In this document: positions 32,879 through 42,179 of the stretch, one piece after another
Numbering within the stretch: position 1 is the stretch's first letter
Layout: every line of letters starts with the position of its first letter
Source of the DNA: Methylobacterium nonmethylotrophicum
GTDB lineage: Bacteria; Pseudomonadota; Alphaproteobacteria; Rhizobiales; Beijerinckiaceae
NCBI RefSeq assembly: GCF_004745635.1
Contig: NZ_SRLB01000016.1
Coordinates: 100,712 to 164,711 of the forward strand
Direction: 5' to 3'
DNA length: 64,000 nucleotides
Program-made: the position numbers and the translations under genes
Notes under the pieces: generated by a model
What the model saw: the letters and a program-made list of their open reading frames with translations, nothing else
What the model was told of the DNA's origin: nothing
Databases searched by the model: none

Positions 32879-33493
32879 GTGGATCCGACCACCCTTCTGG
32901 CCTTCGCCGCCGCCTTCCTGGTCTTCGCCGCGAGCCCCGGGCCCGACAACATGACCATCGTCGCCCGCACCCTGTCGCACGGGCCCGCCGCGGGCCTCGC
33001 TTACGGGGTCGGCATGGTGGCCGGCATCCTGGCGGTCCTGGTCCTCGCCGCCGGCGGGCTCTCGGTCCTGGCGCAGGAGATGGGGGCGGTGATGACGGTG
33101 CTGCGCTATGCCGGTGCCGCCTACCTGGTCTGGGCCGGGCTCCGGCTCTGGACCGCCGAGCCGGTCCTGCCGGCCGACCGTGCGGACGGAAGGCGGCCCG
33201 GCCTCGCGGCGGGATTCGTCACCGGCCTCGCCCTCAACCTCGGCAACCCGAAGATGCCGCTGTTCTACCTCGCCCTGCTGCCGAACGTGGTCGGGGCCGC
33301 GCTCGCCCCGGCGCAGGTCGCGATCCTCGCCGGAATCATCCTGGCGGTCGAGGCGCTGGTGATCAGCGGCCACGTGCTCCTGGCCGGCCGGCTGCGCCGC
33401 GTCCTTCGCACCCGCGCGGCTTTGCGGCGGGCGAACCGCGTCGCCGGCGGGGTGATGGTCGGGGCCGGCCTGGCGGTCGTCGCGGCGCGCTGA
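32879..33493 (+). CDS. LysE-family amino-acid exporter
   Basis: The 204-residue protein has five to six hydrophobic helices and the family opening LAFAAAFLVFAASPGPDNMTIVAR, where SPGPDN is the LysE/RhtB signature. VLRYAGAAYLVWAGLRLW near 78-95 and FVTGLALNLGNPKMPLFYL near 115-133 (the NPK motif) are also present. It exports amino acids or homoserine-lactone-like compounds to avoid excess. It starts at GTG. It stands alone between the MFS gene and the isochorismatase-fold gene. The exact substrate is unknown. Confidence 0.92.
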   Translation: MDPTTLLAFAAAFLVFAASPGPDNMTIVARTLSHGPAAGLAYGVGMVAGILAVLVLAAGGLSVLAQEMGAVMTVLRYAGAAYLVWAGLRLWTAEPVLPADRADGRRPGLAAGFVTGLALNLGNPKMPLFYLALLPNVVGAALAPAQVAILAGIILAVEALVISGHVLLAGRLRRVLRTRAALRRANRVAGGVMVGAGLAVVAAR

Positions 33494-33592
33494 AGCCCTG
33501 TCCTTTTTCGTCCGCTTCCGGTCCGGCCGTGGCCTTTCGGCGATTCGGGGGGCGCCTATCCTGGCGCCGTCCCACCCGCTAAGGATCATCCC

Positions 33593-34153
33593 ATGCCGGA
33601 CACCGCCCTCATCGTCATCGACGTCCAGGACTCCTTCCGCCACCGCCCCTACTGGGACGAGGCGGATCTCCCCCGCTTCCTCGACCGCCAGCAGGCCCTG
33701 ATCGACGGCGCGGTGGCGAAAAACGTCCCCGTACTGCAGGTCTTCCACGTCGAGGAGCAGGGGCCGTTTTCCCTCGCCTCCGGCCATGTCCGCACCCTGG
33801 AGCCGTTGCGGATCGCGCCCGATGCCGTGTTCCACAAGCGCCGCCACAGCGCGCTCGTCGGCAGCGGGCTCGAGGTCTGGCTCAACCAGAACGGCATCCG
33901 CCGGCTCCTCGTCAGCGGCATCCGCACCGAGCAGTGCTGCGAGACCACGACCCGCCACGCCTCCGACCTCGGCTACACGGTCGATTACGTGGCGGAGGCG
34001 ACCCTGACCTTCGCGATGACCGACGCTGCCGGGCGGCGCTGGAGCGCCGAGGAGATCCGGGCCCGCACCGAGCTGGTGCTGGCCGGCCGCTTCGCCCGCA
34101 TCGCCACCGTCGAGGAGGCGCTCGCCGGCCCGGCCGTCCGCCTCGCCGCGTGA
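33593..34153 (+). CDS. Isochorismatase-fold cysteine hydrolase
   Basis: The 186-residue cytoplasmic hydrolase has the family triad visible: Asp10 in ALIVIDVQDSF, Lys82 in VFHKRRHSA and Cys115 (or 116) in VSGIRTEQCCETTTRHA. Family members hydrolyse amides (nicotinamide, N-carbamoyl compounds, ureido acids) or isochorismate. Its stop overlaps the start of the GlxA-type regulator (GTGA), so enzyme and regulator are coupled. This pairing is common in proteobacteria, where the regulator controls its partner hydrolase; the substrate remains unknown. Confidence 0.9.
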   Translation: MPDTALIVIDVQDSFRHRPYWDEADLPRFLDRQQALIDGAVAKNVPVLQVFHVEEQGPFSLASGHVRTLEPLRIAPDAVFHKRRHSALVGSGLEVWLNQNGIRRLLVSGIRTEQCCETTTRHASDLGYTVDYVAEATLTFAMTDAAGRRWSAEEIRARTELVLAGRFARIATVEEALAGPAVRLAA

Positions 34154-35139
34154 GCACGCGGACCGACATCCCCGTCGTGGTGGTGTGCCCGCCGCGCACC
34201 CTGCTCCTCGACGTGGCCGGCCCCGTCGAGGTGCTGCGCAAGGCCAACCTGATCCAGGACCGGGTGCGGTTCTGCGTCAGCCATGCCGGGCCCTCACCGG
34301 AGGTGACGTGCTCGATCGGGCTCGGGCTCACGGGCCTCTCGCCCCTGCCCGCGCCGCTGCCGGAGGGCGCCATTGTGGTGCTCGCCGGCACGGCGGAGCT
34401 GGTGCTCGGCGACCCCTCGCCCCCGGGCGAGGCGGAGCGGGCGGCGGAGGACGCGATCGTCGCCTGGCTGCGGGCGACCCTCCGGCCCGGGCACCGCCTG
34501 GTCTCGATCTGCTCCGGCGCGCTGCTCGCCGCCCGGGCCGGGCTCCTCGACGGGCATGCCTGCACCACCCACCACGCGGCCTGCACCGAGCTTGCCGCGC
34601 TCGCCCCCGCGGCCCGGGTGCTGGAGGACCGGCTGTTCGTCGAGGACGGCGAGCGCCTGACCAGCGCCGGCATCACCGCCGGCATCGACCTGATGCTCCA
34701 TCTCGTGGCGCGCCTCGTCGATCCGGCCTGCGCGGCCGCGGTGGCGCGCTACCTCGTGGTGTACCTGCGCCGGGCCGGCAGCGACCCGCAACTCTCGCCT
34801 TGGCTCGACGGGCGCAACCACCTCCACCCGGCGATCCACCGGGTGCAGGACGCCGTGAGCGCCGACCCGGCCCGGGCCTGGAGCCTGGAGACCCTGGCGG
34901 ACATCGCCGCCACCAGCCCGCGCCACCTCTCGCGGCTGTTCAACCGCCATGCCGGGATGAGCCTGCCCGATTACGTCAACGCCTTGCGGGTGGCGCTGGC
35001 CCGCGATCTTCTCGCCCGGACCCGCCTCGACATGGAGAGCGTGGCCGAGCGGGCGGGCTTCGCCTCGCCGCGCCAGCTGCGCCGGGCCTGGTCGCGCCGC
35101 CACGACCGCCCGCCGAGCGCGATGCGGGAGGCGCGGTAG
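34150..35139 (+). CDS. GlxA-type regulator: DJ-1/PfpI domain plus AraC HTH
   Basis: The 329-residue regulator has an N-terminal DJ-1/PfpI-like domain at about 8-175 (VVVVCPPRTLLLDVAGPVEV; LVSICSGALLAARAGLLDG with the nucleophile-elbow Cys; CTTHHAACTELA; LTSAGITAGIDLMLHLV). The C-terminal AraC domain covers about 225-325 (WSLETLADIAATSPRHLSRL, AERAGFASPRQLRRAWSRRH). It starts at a GTG overlapping the hydrolase gene's stop. Relatives (GlxA, GbdR, CdhR) sense small nitrogen compounds through the DJ-1-like part. The ligand here is likely linked to the neighbouring hydrolase. Confidence 0.9.
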   Translation: MSTRTDIPVVVVCPPRTLLLDVAGPVEVLRKANLIQDRVRFCVSHAGPSPEVTCSIGLGLTGLSPLPAPLPEGAIVVLAGTAELVLGDPSPPGEAERAAEDAIVAWLRATLRPGHRLVSICSGALLAARAGLLDGHACTTHHAACTELAALAPAARVLEDRLFVEDGERLTSAGITAGIDLMLHLVARLVDPACAAAVARYLVVYLRRAGSDPQLSPWLDGRNHLHPAIHRVQDAVSADPARAWSLETLADIAATSPRHLSRLFNRHAGMSLPDYVNALRVALARDLLARTRLDMESVAERAGFASPRQLRRAWSRRHDRPPSAMREAR

Positions 35140-35413
35140 AGGTTCGGGGCCTGGCCGGGACGAGGGGCGCGAAACCCTGCCGGTCAGGGCTGCCGCGCCA
35201 CGGTGGGCGCGGCTGCCGGAGAGGCAGGGCGTCCCGCGGCAGAGAATGGCGCGCCGCTCCGATCCACAGGCCTGCACGGCCCAGATATGTGTTCCGTTCC
35301 GTCGCGTGCGCGAGGACACATCGCGGCGATGCGCGGCCTCCTATATCTCGATCACCGCAACAGAGGCGGGCCATGAACGCCGGCCCGTCGATTCAAAGGA
35401 GACTGAATACCAT

Positions 35414-35692
35414 ATGAAGACCCGCATCGCCGCCGTCGCCACCGCGCTCGTCCTTGGCGTCGCTCCGATCTCGTCCGCCATGGCATTCAGCGCCAACTCC
35501 CCCGCCCGCCCATTCTGGAGCCAGACCGTCGAGGGCCGGGACGTCGAGACCACCGGCTCGCTCGGCTCGGCCAATACCAGCGTGCCGTTCTACGGCGCCT
35601 GCCCGATGAGCTCGGCCGCCGAGGGCAACGCCAACCAGCAGAACTTCCCGGTCAAGCAGTACGGCCAGACTGCCGGCGGGTACCGCTGCTGA
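35414..35692 (+). CDS. Small secreted protein, two cysteines
   Basis: This 92-residue product carries a signal peptide at residues 1-24 (MKTRIAAVATALVLGV...SAMA), cleaved before FSANSPARPFW. The mature 68 residues contain VETTGSLG, a motif frequent in short exported Methylobacterium proteins, and two cysteines (GACPMSS and the C-terminal YRC) that may pair in the periplasm. AAAGGAGA lies about 10 bases upstream of the ATG. It is followed within 12 bases by another tiny gene and then a terminator, so the two form one short operon. Function unknown. Confidence 0.75.
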   Translation: MKTRIAAVATALVLGVAPISSAMAFSANSPARPFWSQTVEGRDVETTGSLGSANTSVPFYGACPMSSAAEGNANQQNFPVKQYGQTAGGYRC

Positions 35693-35703
35693 GGGGGCCG
35701 GCG

Positions 35704-35814
35704 ATGAGCGAGATGCGCTTTCTGCGCGCCGTGTCCTACGGCATGATCGGGGTTCTGGCCGGCGGCCTCGCCATGACGGTCGTCGGCACCGCCAACGCCC
35801 TGATGAACATGTAA
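35704..35814 (+). CDS. Tiny membrane/exported peptide (36 aa)
   Basis: An ATG at 35704 opens 36 codons ending in TAA, a rare stop in this GC-rich DNA. The peptide MSEMRFLRAVSYGMIGVLAG and the following hydrophobic residues make a single helix (about 12-32). It lies 11 bases after the preceding stop and directly before a strong terminator, which supports it as the last gene of the transcript. GGGGGCCGGCG is a weak ribosome site. Function unknown; it may be a small membrane protein. Confidence 0.5.
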   Translation: MSEMRFLRAVSYGMIGVLAGGLAMTVVGTANALMNM

Positions 35815-35822
35815 CGCCGATG

Positions 35823-35850
35823 AAGGGCCGCCCGGGAGGGCGGCCCTTGT
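35823..35850 (+). terminator. Intrinsic terminator of the small-protein operon
   Basis: An 11-bp perfect stem (AAGGGCCGCCC, 35823-35833, with 35838-35848) closes a GGGA loop. The T-run is only TTGT, but the stem is strong and directly follows the stop codon by eight bases. Confidence 0.75.
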
Positions 35851-36094
35851 CGCGTCGAGCCGCGCTGTCCTGGGCGCCCACGACCGTCACCGTCACCCGA
35901 AATACACACTCTCGACCGAACCGTAGGCATACCCGGAAATCGCCGCAAACCGCCGCCACAGCTTGAGCCCGACGGCACGAGGCTTTCGTCGGTCCCGCGC
36001 CGTCCCGTCCGATGCTGCGTCGGCCGGCAAGTTTGGCACTTCGTTAAGCACTCACTCGCATCCTCGCGCAAACACCCTTTCGGAGATTTCCAGC

Positions 36095-36454
36095 GTGCGC
36101 GCTCTGACCTCATACGGCCTTCCGCGCCTCGGCGCGGGCGCGGCGCTCGTCGCCGCCCTCTTCGTCGTCGCCCCCCAGGCCCAGGCCCGCGACAATGTCG
36201 GCGCGGCGATCCTCGGCGGCGCGGCTGCGGGCGTGCTCGGCGGCGTCGCGGCCGGTGCCATCATCAACGGTGCCCAGGCCGCCCCCCCGCCGCCGCCGGC
36301 CTACGTCGTGCCGCCGCCGCGCCGGGTCTACGTCGAGGAGCCCGAGACCGTGATCGTGCGCCCGCGCCGCGGCCCGATCTGCCATTTCGAGCGCCGCAAG
36401 GTGTGGCTCGACGACGAGTCCTTCACCTACAAGCGCGTCGAGGTCTGCGAGTAA
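36095..36454 (+). CDS. Exported glycine-zipper protein
   Basis: The 119-residue product starts at GTG with GGAG nine bases upstream. A signal sequence covers residues 1-31 (LGAGAALVAALFVVAPQAQA), then a glycine-zipper helix AAILGGAAAGVLGGVAAGAI near 37-56. A Pro/Tyr-rich linker (PPPPPAYVVPPPRRVYVEE) and a C-terminal domain with two cysteines (ICHFERRKVW and VEVCE) follow. Glycine zippers mark membrane-inserting or multimerising envelope proteins. Similar exported proteins are widespread in Rhizobiales, function unassigned. Confidence 0.78.
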   Translation: MRALTSYGLPRLGAGAALVAALFVVAPQAQARDNVGAAILGGAAAGVLGGVAAGAIINGAQAAPPPPPAYVVPPPRRVYVEEPETVIVRPRRGPICHFERRKVWLDDESFTYKRVEVCE

Positions 36455-36479
36455 TCGCGCAGCACCGCAAGGTTTTCAG

Positions 36480-36508
36480 GGGCCGGCACCCGGGGACGGG
36501 GCCGGCCC
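36480..36508. terminator. Shared hairpin between convergent genes
   Basis: GGGCCGGC (36480-36487) pairs with GCCGGCCC (36501-36508). It lies between the 3' ends of the glycine-zipper gene and the carbamoyltransferase gene and may serve both; T-runs are poor on both sides. Confidence 0.45.
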
Positions 36509-36511
36509 GTC

Positions 36512-38260
36512 TCACGTCTTGACCCCGTCCTTCACCAGGATCCAGTCCTCGATCACCACGGCGTCGAGACCGGTGGTGGCGAACATCAGGATCGCGTCCT
36601 CGGCGGTGTGGAGGATCGGCTTGCCCATCACGTTGAAGCTGGTGTTGAGCAGGATCGGCACGCCGGTGCGCGCGGCGAAGGCCCGGATCAGGGCGGCGTA
36701 GGCGGGGTTGCGCGCCTCGGTCACGCTCTGGAGGCGCCCGGTACCGTCCTCGTGGACGACCGCCGGCACCCGTGCGCGCATCTCGGGCCGCCACACCAGG
36801 GTGCGCTCCATGTAGGGGCTGTCCTGGTAATCCTCGAACCAGTCCGGCCCGGCCTCGGCCAGGATCGAGGGCGCGAAGGGCCGGAACGCCTCGCGGTACT
36901 TCACCTTGGCGTTGAGAGCCGCCTTGGCGTCGGCCGGGCGCGGGTCGGCCAGGATCGAGCGGTTGCCGAGCGCCCGGGGCCCGAACTCCGCCCGCCCCTG
37001 CACCCAGCCGACGAGGCCGCCGGCGGCCAGGATGTCGGCCGCGGCCTGCGTCACGCCGTCATGCCCGAGATGCCTGAGGCGCGGCTCCCAGCCGACCATC
37101 CGCTCCAGCGGCTCGGTCGAGACGCGCGAGCCGAGATAGGGCGTGGCGAGGGCGCCCGGCCCGGTCCAGTCCGGGTTGTCCTCCTGGAAGGCGAGCCAGG
37201 CCGCTCCCAGCGCGTTGCCGTCGTCGGCGGGCGCCGACGGCACGTGCAGGCGCCGGAAGCCGGAGCGTTGAAGCAGCTTCCCGTTATAGGACGAGTTGAG
37301 CGCGCAGCCGCCGGTGAGGACGAGGTTCTCGTGGGGGCTGAGCCGCCACGCCTCGGCGACGAGCACGTCCATCATCTCCGAGAAGACCGCCTGGCCGCAG
37401 GCCGAGAGGTCGGCCCAGCCCTCGGCCTCGGCCTCGGCCGGGCGGCGGGCCCGGATCTCGTCCGCCACCGCCTGGACGGTGGCGGCGTCGGAGAAGCGCA
37501 GGCGGCCGCCCTCGACCCGGTAGAGCCGGCGCAGGAGCCCCATCAGGTCCGGGTCGGGCCGGCCGTAGGGGGCGAGCCCCATGATCTTCCACTCCTCGCC
37601 CTTGGCCTGGTCGAACCCGGCGAGGTCGGTGACGAAGCCGAAGAAGAAGCCGATCGATTCGCGCCCGCGATGGCGCTTCACCTCGATCAGCCGCCCGGCC
37701 TCCATCCGGTAGATCGCCGAGGCGCCGGTCTCGCCCATGCCGTCGACGACGAGGCAGGTGGCGTCCCGGAACGGCGAGCCCCACAGGCCATAGGCCGCAT
37801 GCGTCAGGTGGTGGGGGTAGCGCCGCAGACCCGCGATCGTCGAGCGGCCACCATGGGCCCGGTCGAGGCCGAGCAGCGTGCCGTAGCCGGCGCGGCCCTG
37901 CGCCAGGCCGAGCTCGGCGATGAAGGTGCGCTCGGCCCGCTCCGGTACCAGCGAGCGGTTGAGGGCGGGGGAATGGGCCGCCAGGGCTTCGAGCCCGAAG
38001 GCGCCGGCCGCGGCCTGGCCGGAGAGGTAGCGGCTGAAATCCGGCCCCCAGGTCGTGGCGACCACCAGCTCCGCCCCGGGCGGTAGGTGGGCCTCGAGCA
38101 GGCCCGCCATCCGGGGCGCCGAGTCCGGCTCGCAGTTCGGGGCGCGCTTGTACTGCAGGTAGCGCTCCGTCGCCTCGGCGAAGAGCACCGCGCCGTCCGG
38201 CCCGACCAGGGCGAGGGCCGGGTCGTGGAAGGTGGTGGCGAGGCCGAGATAGTAGCGCAT
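36512..38260 (-). CDS. NodU/CmcH-family carbamoyltransferase
   Basis: The 582-residue cytoplasmic enzyme transfers carbamoyl from carbamoyl phosphate to a hydroxyl of a small molecule. It starts MRYYLGLATTFHDPALALVG. The Kae1-like N-terminal part shows YPHHLTHAAYGLWGSPFRDA with the metal-site His residues, CLVVDGMGETGASAIYRMEA, and LVLTGGCALNSSYNGKLL. The C-terminal domain has GWVQGRAEFGPRALGNRSIL and PILLNTSFNVMGKPILH, the family hallmarks. I prefer ATG 38260; a GTG 21 bases upstream is also possible. No nod, antibiotic or sugar-biosynthesis genes are nearby, so the acceptor cannot be guessed. Confidence 0.9.
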   Translation of the reverse strand: MRYYLGLATTFHDPALALVGPDGAVLFAEATERYLQYKRAPNCEPDSAPRMAGLLEAHLPPGAELVVATTWGPDFSRYLSGQAAAGAFGLEALAAHSPALNRSLVPERAERTFIAELGLAQGRAGYGTLLGLDRAHGGRSTIAGLRRYPHHLTHAAYGLWGSPFRDATCLVVDGMGETGASAIYRMEAGRLIEVKRHRGRESIGFFFGFVTDLAGFDQAKGEEWKIMGLAPYGRPDPDLMGLLRRLYRVEGGRLRFSDAATVQAVADEIRARRPAEAEAEGWADLSACGQAVFSEMMDVLVAEAWRLSPHENLVLTGGCALNSSYNGKLLQRSGFRRLHVPSAPADDGNALGAAWLAFQEDNPDWTGPGALATPYLGSRVSTEPLERMVGWEPRLRHLGHDGVTQAAADILAAGGLVGWVQGRAEFGPRALGNRSILADPRPADAKAALNAKVKYREAFRPFAPSILAEAGPDWFEDYQDSPYMERTLVWRPEMRARVPAVVHEDGTGRLQSVTEARNPAYAALIRAFAARTGVPILLNTSFNVMGKPILHTAEDAILMFATTGLDAVVIEDWILVKDGVKT

Positions 38261-38491
38261 CGGATCAGGGAGCTTGGTCACGCCGCCGCTCTAACAGTGC
38301 CGGCCCGTGCTGTCAGGTCGGCAGCAAGCGTTGCGCGGGCGCATCGGGGCAGGGTCCCGCTGCGTGATCGCGGCGGATTTCGCCCGCGTCTCCGCTGCCG
38401 ATATGCTAGCGCAGTCATCGGGGTACGGCCCGCCGGGCCGTCGGACGAACAAGGGGCGGCGCTCTCCTCGCGGGGCGGCACGGACAGCACG

Positions 38492-41400
38492 GTGCGCGAC
38501 ATCCTGACCGCCCTGGCGGGCCTCGTCATCCTGATCCTCGCCGCGGCCCTGGTCGCGCCGCCCTTCATCCCGTGGGAATCCTACCGCGCCGGGTTCGACG
38601 CGGCGCTAAGCCGGTCCCTCGGGGTCGAGGCGCACAGCGACGGCCGCCTCGAGATCCGCCTGCTGCCCTCGCCGCGCCTGCGGGTCGACCACCTGGTGCT
38701 GGCGACGGGGCGCGACCGGCCCTCCCTCGACGCGCGCTTCGTCAAGGCGGAGATCGCCCTCACCCCGCTCCTCTCCGGCGAGATCCGCTTCACCGAGACC
38801 CGGATCGGCCGCGGCGAGGTCACCCTGCCGATGACCGAGGCCGGCAGCTTCCGGCTCCCGCCCGGCCTCGCCGAGGCCGTGGGCGGAGAGCTGGCGGTCG
38901 AGGACCTGCGGGTGAGCCAGCTCCTCGTCACCACCCGGGTGGCGGCGACCGGGCGCACCGACCAAGTCTATGCCGAGAACGTCCGGCTCTCCGCGCCGCG
39001 CCTGTCCGGACCGTGGCGGGCGGAAGGCAGCGTCGAGACGGTGCCGTTCCGCCTCTCCACCGGCGCTCCCGGCCCGGACGGGACCGTGCCGGTGAAGCTC
39101 GGCGCCGGCGGCGACACGGTGCCGCGCCTCGATCTCGACGCCCGATTGAGCGTCGCGGCCGACCCGGACGGCGGCGGGGTGCCGGAGGCGAGCGGCACCG
39201 CCCGCCTGGTGGTGGGACCGCCGGCCCAGGTCGCCGGGGCCGGCCTGCCGTTCTCGGTCCAGGGCGGGTTCAAGGCGAAGGGCCGCCACGCGAGCTTCGA
39301 CAGCGTGAGCCTCGAGGTACCGGGCGAGGCCCCGTTGCGCGTCGCCGGCCGCGGCAGCCTCGACCTCGCGGCGGCCCGGGCGGCCCTCACCCTCGAGGCC
39401 CGCCGCCTCGACCTCGACGCCTTCCTGACGAGCGCCACCGGCCAGGCCCTGATCGGCCGCGGCCTCGCGCCCGCTTCCCTGCCCGGCACCCTCGCCATCG
39501 AGATCGCGGTCGACAGCCTGGTCCTCGCCCGGGAGGAATGGAGCGGCGCCAGCCTCGGGGCCCTGCTGCGGCCCTCGGGGGCGGTCTCGCTGCGCCGGCT
39601 GTCCGGCACGGCGGCGGGCGCGATGCGGCTGGCGCTCACCGGCGACGTCACGCCGAGCGGCGGCATCTCGGGCCACGTCGCGGTCGACGCCCCCGCCTCG
39701 GACCGGCTCGCCCGCCTCCTCGACCACCTCGGCCTCGGCGGCCCGCTCAGCGGGCTACTCGACGGGCGGCCGTTCTCGGCCGAGGCCGATGTGGCGGCGG
39801 CCCTGCCGGTGCTCTCGCTGCGCAACGCCCGGGTGGCGCTCGGGGGTGCCAAGATCACCGGCAGCGCCCGCTACAGCCCGACCGGGCCGGACGTGCCGCG
39901 CCCGCGCCTCGACGCGCAGATCGTCGCCGATGGTCTCGACGTCGCGGAGTTGCCGCCGATGCGCGGCGCGATCGCGGCCCTGCAGGACCACGACGTCGGC
40001 CTGACGCTCCAGGCCCGCGACCTGCGCTACGGCCCGACCGGCACCCGCACCGGCGAGATCGCCGCGAGCCTGCAATCCGAGGGAGCGGCGCTCCGCCTCG
40101 ACAGCCTGGAGGTGCGCGACCTCGCCGGCGCCCAGGCCAGCCTCTCGGGCCGGATCGGCGCCGACGGGGCCGGGCGCATCGCCGGCCGGGTGAGCGCCCC
40201 GGTGGCCGCGCCGCTGATCGACCTCGTCTCCCGCACCTTCGTCGACGAGGCGCGGGTGCTGCCGGCCTTCCTGCGCGACGGCCCGGTCGCCCTCGAGGTG
40301 ACGCTGGAGCGGGAGCCGGGCGCGGTCGAGGACGGCCGCCTGCGCGGCCACGCCCGCGGCAGCGCCGCCGGCGGCCGGCTCGGCCTGTCCGTCGCCGCCC
40401 GGGCCGGGCGCCTCGACAGCCTCGACGCGCGCCTCGACGGCGTCGCCTCCGGCCGCTGGCTCGGCCGGCCGGACGATCCGGCGCTGGCATCCCCCGCGAA
40501 CCTGCGCCTCGGCGGGCGGCGGGCGGAGGCGAGCGCACCGTTGAGCCTGACCCTGGACGCCGAGATCGCCGGGGCGGCGATCGGCACCAGCCGTCCGCTG
40601 CTGCTGCCCGCGGCGGGGGGCCCGGTCCAGGACGGCGCGCTGACCCTGGCCTCCCCGGACCTGCGGCCGCTCGCGGGCCTCCTCGGCCGGGCCGCCGCCC
40701 CGCCCGACCCGGTGCCGGCGCGGCTGACCCTCGGCCTTAGCCGCAGCGGCGAGATCCCGCGCCTGGCACTCGCCGGCACGGTGGCGGGCACGGCGATCGA
40801 CGCGACGCTGACCCGGAACGCCACCGGCGACGTCGCCGGCAGCGTCGCGCTCGAGCGGCTCTCCCTGCCCTGGCTCACCGGTGCCCTGGGGCTGAATATC
40901 GGGGCGGCCTCCGCCGGCACCGAGAGCTGGGCCGCCGCTCGGTTCGCCCCCCCCGCCGTGCCACCGGTGACCGGACAGGTCGCCATGACGGTACGGCGGC
41001 TCGACCTCGGCCGCGGCCTTGCGGCGGACTGGGCGCGGTTCGGCCTCGGGCTCGGTGCCGACGGGCTCAGCCTGCGCGAGTTCGAGGCCGGCCTGGCGGG
41101 CGGGCGGCTCGCCGGCAGCGCCACCCTGGCGCGCCAGGGTGGCCAGGCGACGCTGTCGGCGGAGGGAAGCCTGACGGCGGCGGCGCTCCCGACGCTCACC
41201 GGGGGCGAGGCCGTGCGGGGCCAGGTCAGCCTGCGCCTGCGCCTCGGCGCGGCGGGCGACAGTCCGGCCGCCCTCGTCGGCAACCTCGCGGGCAGCGGCG
41301 GCCTCGAACTCGCCGGGCTGACCCTGCGCGACCTCGACCCGGCGGCGGTGCAGCGGGCGCTCGCCCGGCTCCTCGCCGAGGAGGATCCGCTCCGGGCGGG

Positions 41401-41995
41401 CCGCGTCGAGCGGGTGGTGTCGGAGGAGTTCGACCGCGGGCCGCTGGTGCTGGCCGGGCCGGTCGCGGTGCCGGCCTCGATGGTCGGCGGCACCCTGCGC
41501 ACCGGCACCCTGACCCTCGATCTCGGCCCGGCCTCCTGGTCCGGCCTGGTCCAGGTCGACATGAAGTCGCTGCGCCTCGACGCCCGCGGCACCCTGACCG
41601 CCACCACGACGCCCCGGGCCTGGACGGCGCCGGCCCCGACCCTCGGTCTGGCGCTCGCCGGCCCGCTCGCCCGGCCGCAGCGCGAGCTCGACCTCGTCCC
41701 GCTCAGCAACGTCCTGGCGGCGGTGGTGCTGCAGCGCGAACTCGACAAGATCGAGACGGTGGAGGCGGACCGGAACGAGCTCGCCCGCCGCCGCAGCCGC
41801 CTGGAGATGGACCGCGCGCGGACCGTGGAGGAGGCGCGGCTTGCCAAGCAACGGGCGGAGGAGGCCGCGAGGGCCGCCGAGGCTGCCCGCGCGACGGAGG
41901 CCGCGCGTGCGGCGGAAGCCGCGCGCCAGAAGGCGGAGGAGGAGGAGGCGTCGCGCCGGCAGGGCAGCGGGGTGCCGGAGACGGGCAGTCCGTGA
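38492..41995 (+). CDS. AsmA-family envelope protein with coiled-coil tail
   Basis: This 1,167-residue protein has one N-terminal membrane helix (residues 4-24, ILTALAGLVILILAAALVA), followed by PPFIPWESYRAGFDAALSRS, the typical AsmA opening. Long beta-rich repeats of the AsmA/TamB/YhdP type fill the periplasmic part. The AsmA_2-like end VERVVSEEFDRGPLVLAGPV lies near 970-1000. The last 85 residues are a charged coiled coil with Ala/Glu/Arg repeats (AARAAEAARATEAARAAEAA). Such proteins are thought to bridge the envelope and move phospholipids. The GTG at 38492 is chosen because the helix follows at once. It reads alone and divergently from the carbamoyltransferase. Confidence 0.88.
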   Translation: MRDILTALAGLVILILAAALVAPPFIPWESYRAGFDAALSRSLGVEAHSDGRLEIRLLPSPRLRVDHLVLATGRDRPSLDARFVKAEIALTPLLSGEIRFTETRIGRGEVTLPMTEAGSFRLPPGLAEAVGGELAVEDLRVSQLLVTTRVAATGRTDQVYAENVRLSAPRLSGPWRAEGSVETVPFRLSTGAPGPDGTVPVKLGAGGDTVPRLDLDARLSVAADPDGGGVPEASGTARLVVGPPAQVAGAGLPFSVQGGFKAKGRHASFDSVSLEVPGEAPLRVAGRGSLDLAAARAALTLEARRLDLDAFLTSATGQALIGRGLAPASLPGTLAIEIAVDSLVLAREEWSGASLGALLRPSGAVSLRRLSGTAAGAMRLALTGDVTPSGGISGHVAVDAPASDRLARLLDHLGLGGPLSGLLDGRPFSAEADVAAALPVLSLRNARVALGGAKITGSARYSPTGPDVPRPRLDAQIVADGLDVAELPPMRGAIAALQDHDVGLTLQARDLRYGPTGTRTGEIAASLQSEGAALRLDSLEVRDLAGAQASLSGRIGADGAGRIAGRVSAPVAAPLIDLVSRTFVDEARVLPAFLRDGPVALEVTLEREPGAVEDGRLRGHARGSAAGGRLGLSVAARAGRLDSLDARLDGVASGRWLGRPDDPALASPANLRLGGRRAEASAPLSLTLDAEIAGAAIGTSRPLLLPAAGGPVQDGALTLASPDLRPLAGLLGRAAAPPDPVPARLTLGLSRSGEIPRLALAGTVAGTAIDATLTRNATGDVAGSVALERLSLPWLTGALGLNIGAASAGTESWAAARFAPPAVPPVTGQVAMTVRRLDLGRGLAADWARFGLGLGADGLSLREFEAGLAGGRLAGSATLARQGGQATLSAEGSLTAAALPTLTGGEAVRGQVSLRLRLGAAGDSPAALVGNLAGSGGLELAGLTLRDLDPAAVQRALARLLAEEDPLRAGRVERVVSEEFDRGPLVLAGPVAVPASMVGGTLRTGTLTLDLGPASWSGLVQVDMKSLRLDARGTLTATTTPRAWTAPAPTLGLALAGPLARPQRELDLVPLSNVLAAVVLQRELDKIETVEADRNELARRRSRLEMDRARTVEEARLAKQRAEEAARAAEAARATEAARAAEAARQKAEEEEASRRQGSGVPETGSP

Positions 41996-42179
41996 GGTGG
42001 TCGGCCAGGCCTAAAGGCCGGTGACCTCGGATGTCCGGCCGGCCCGTGAGCGCCGTCCACGAACGGCGAGACGGGTCGCTCCGGCTCTCCGACCATTTCC
42101 TCCTCCCTCGACGGGGGATGGAAGGGTCGGATCGTCACGTCGACGCTCCGTCACGCGACGCCCTCCTCGCGTCTCCGCC

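Noticed and set aside
39755..41851. Minus-strand open frame of 698 codons over the AsmA gene
   Set aside because: Antisense shadow of repetitive, GC-rich coding DNA; no start signal or domain.
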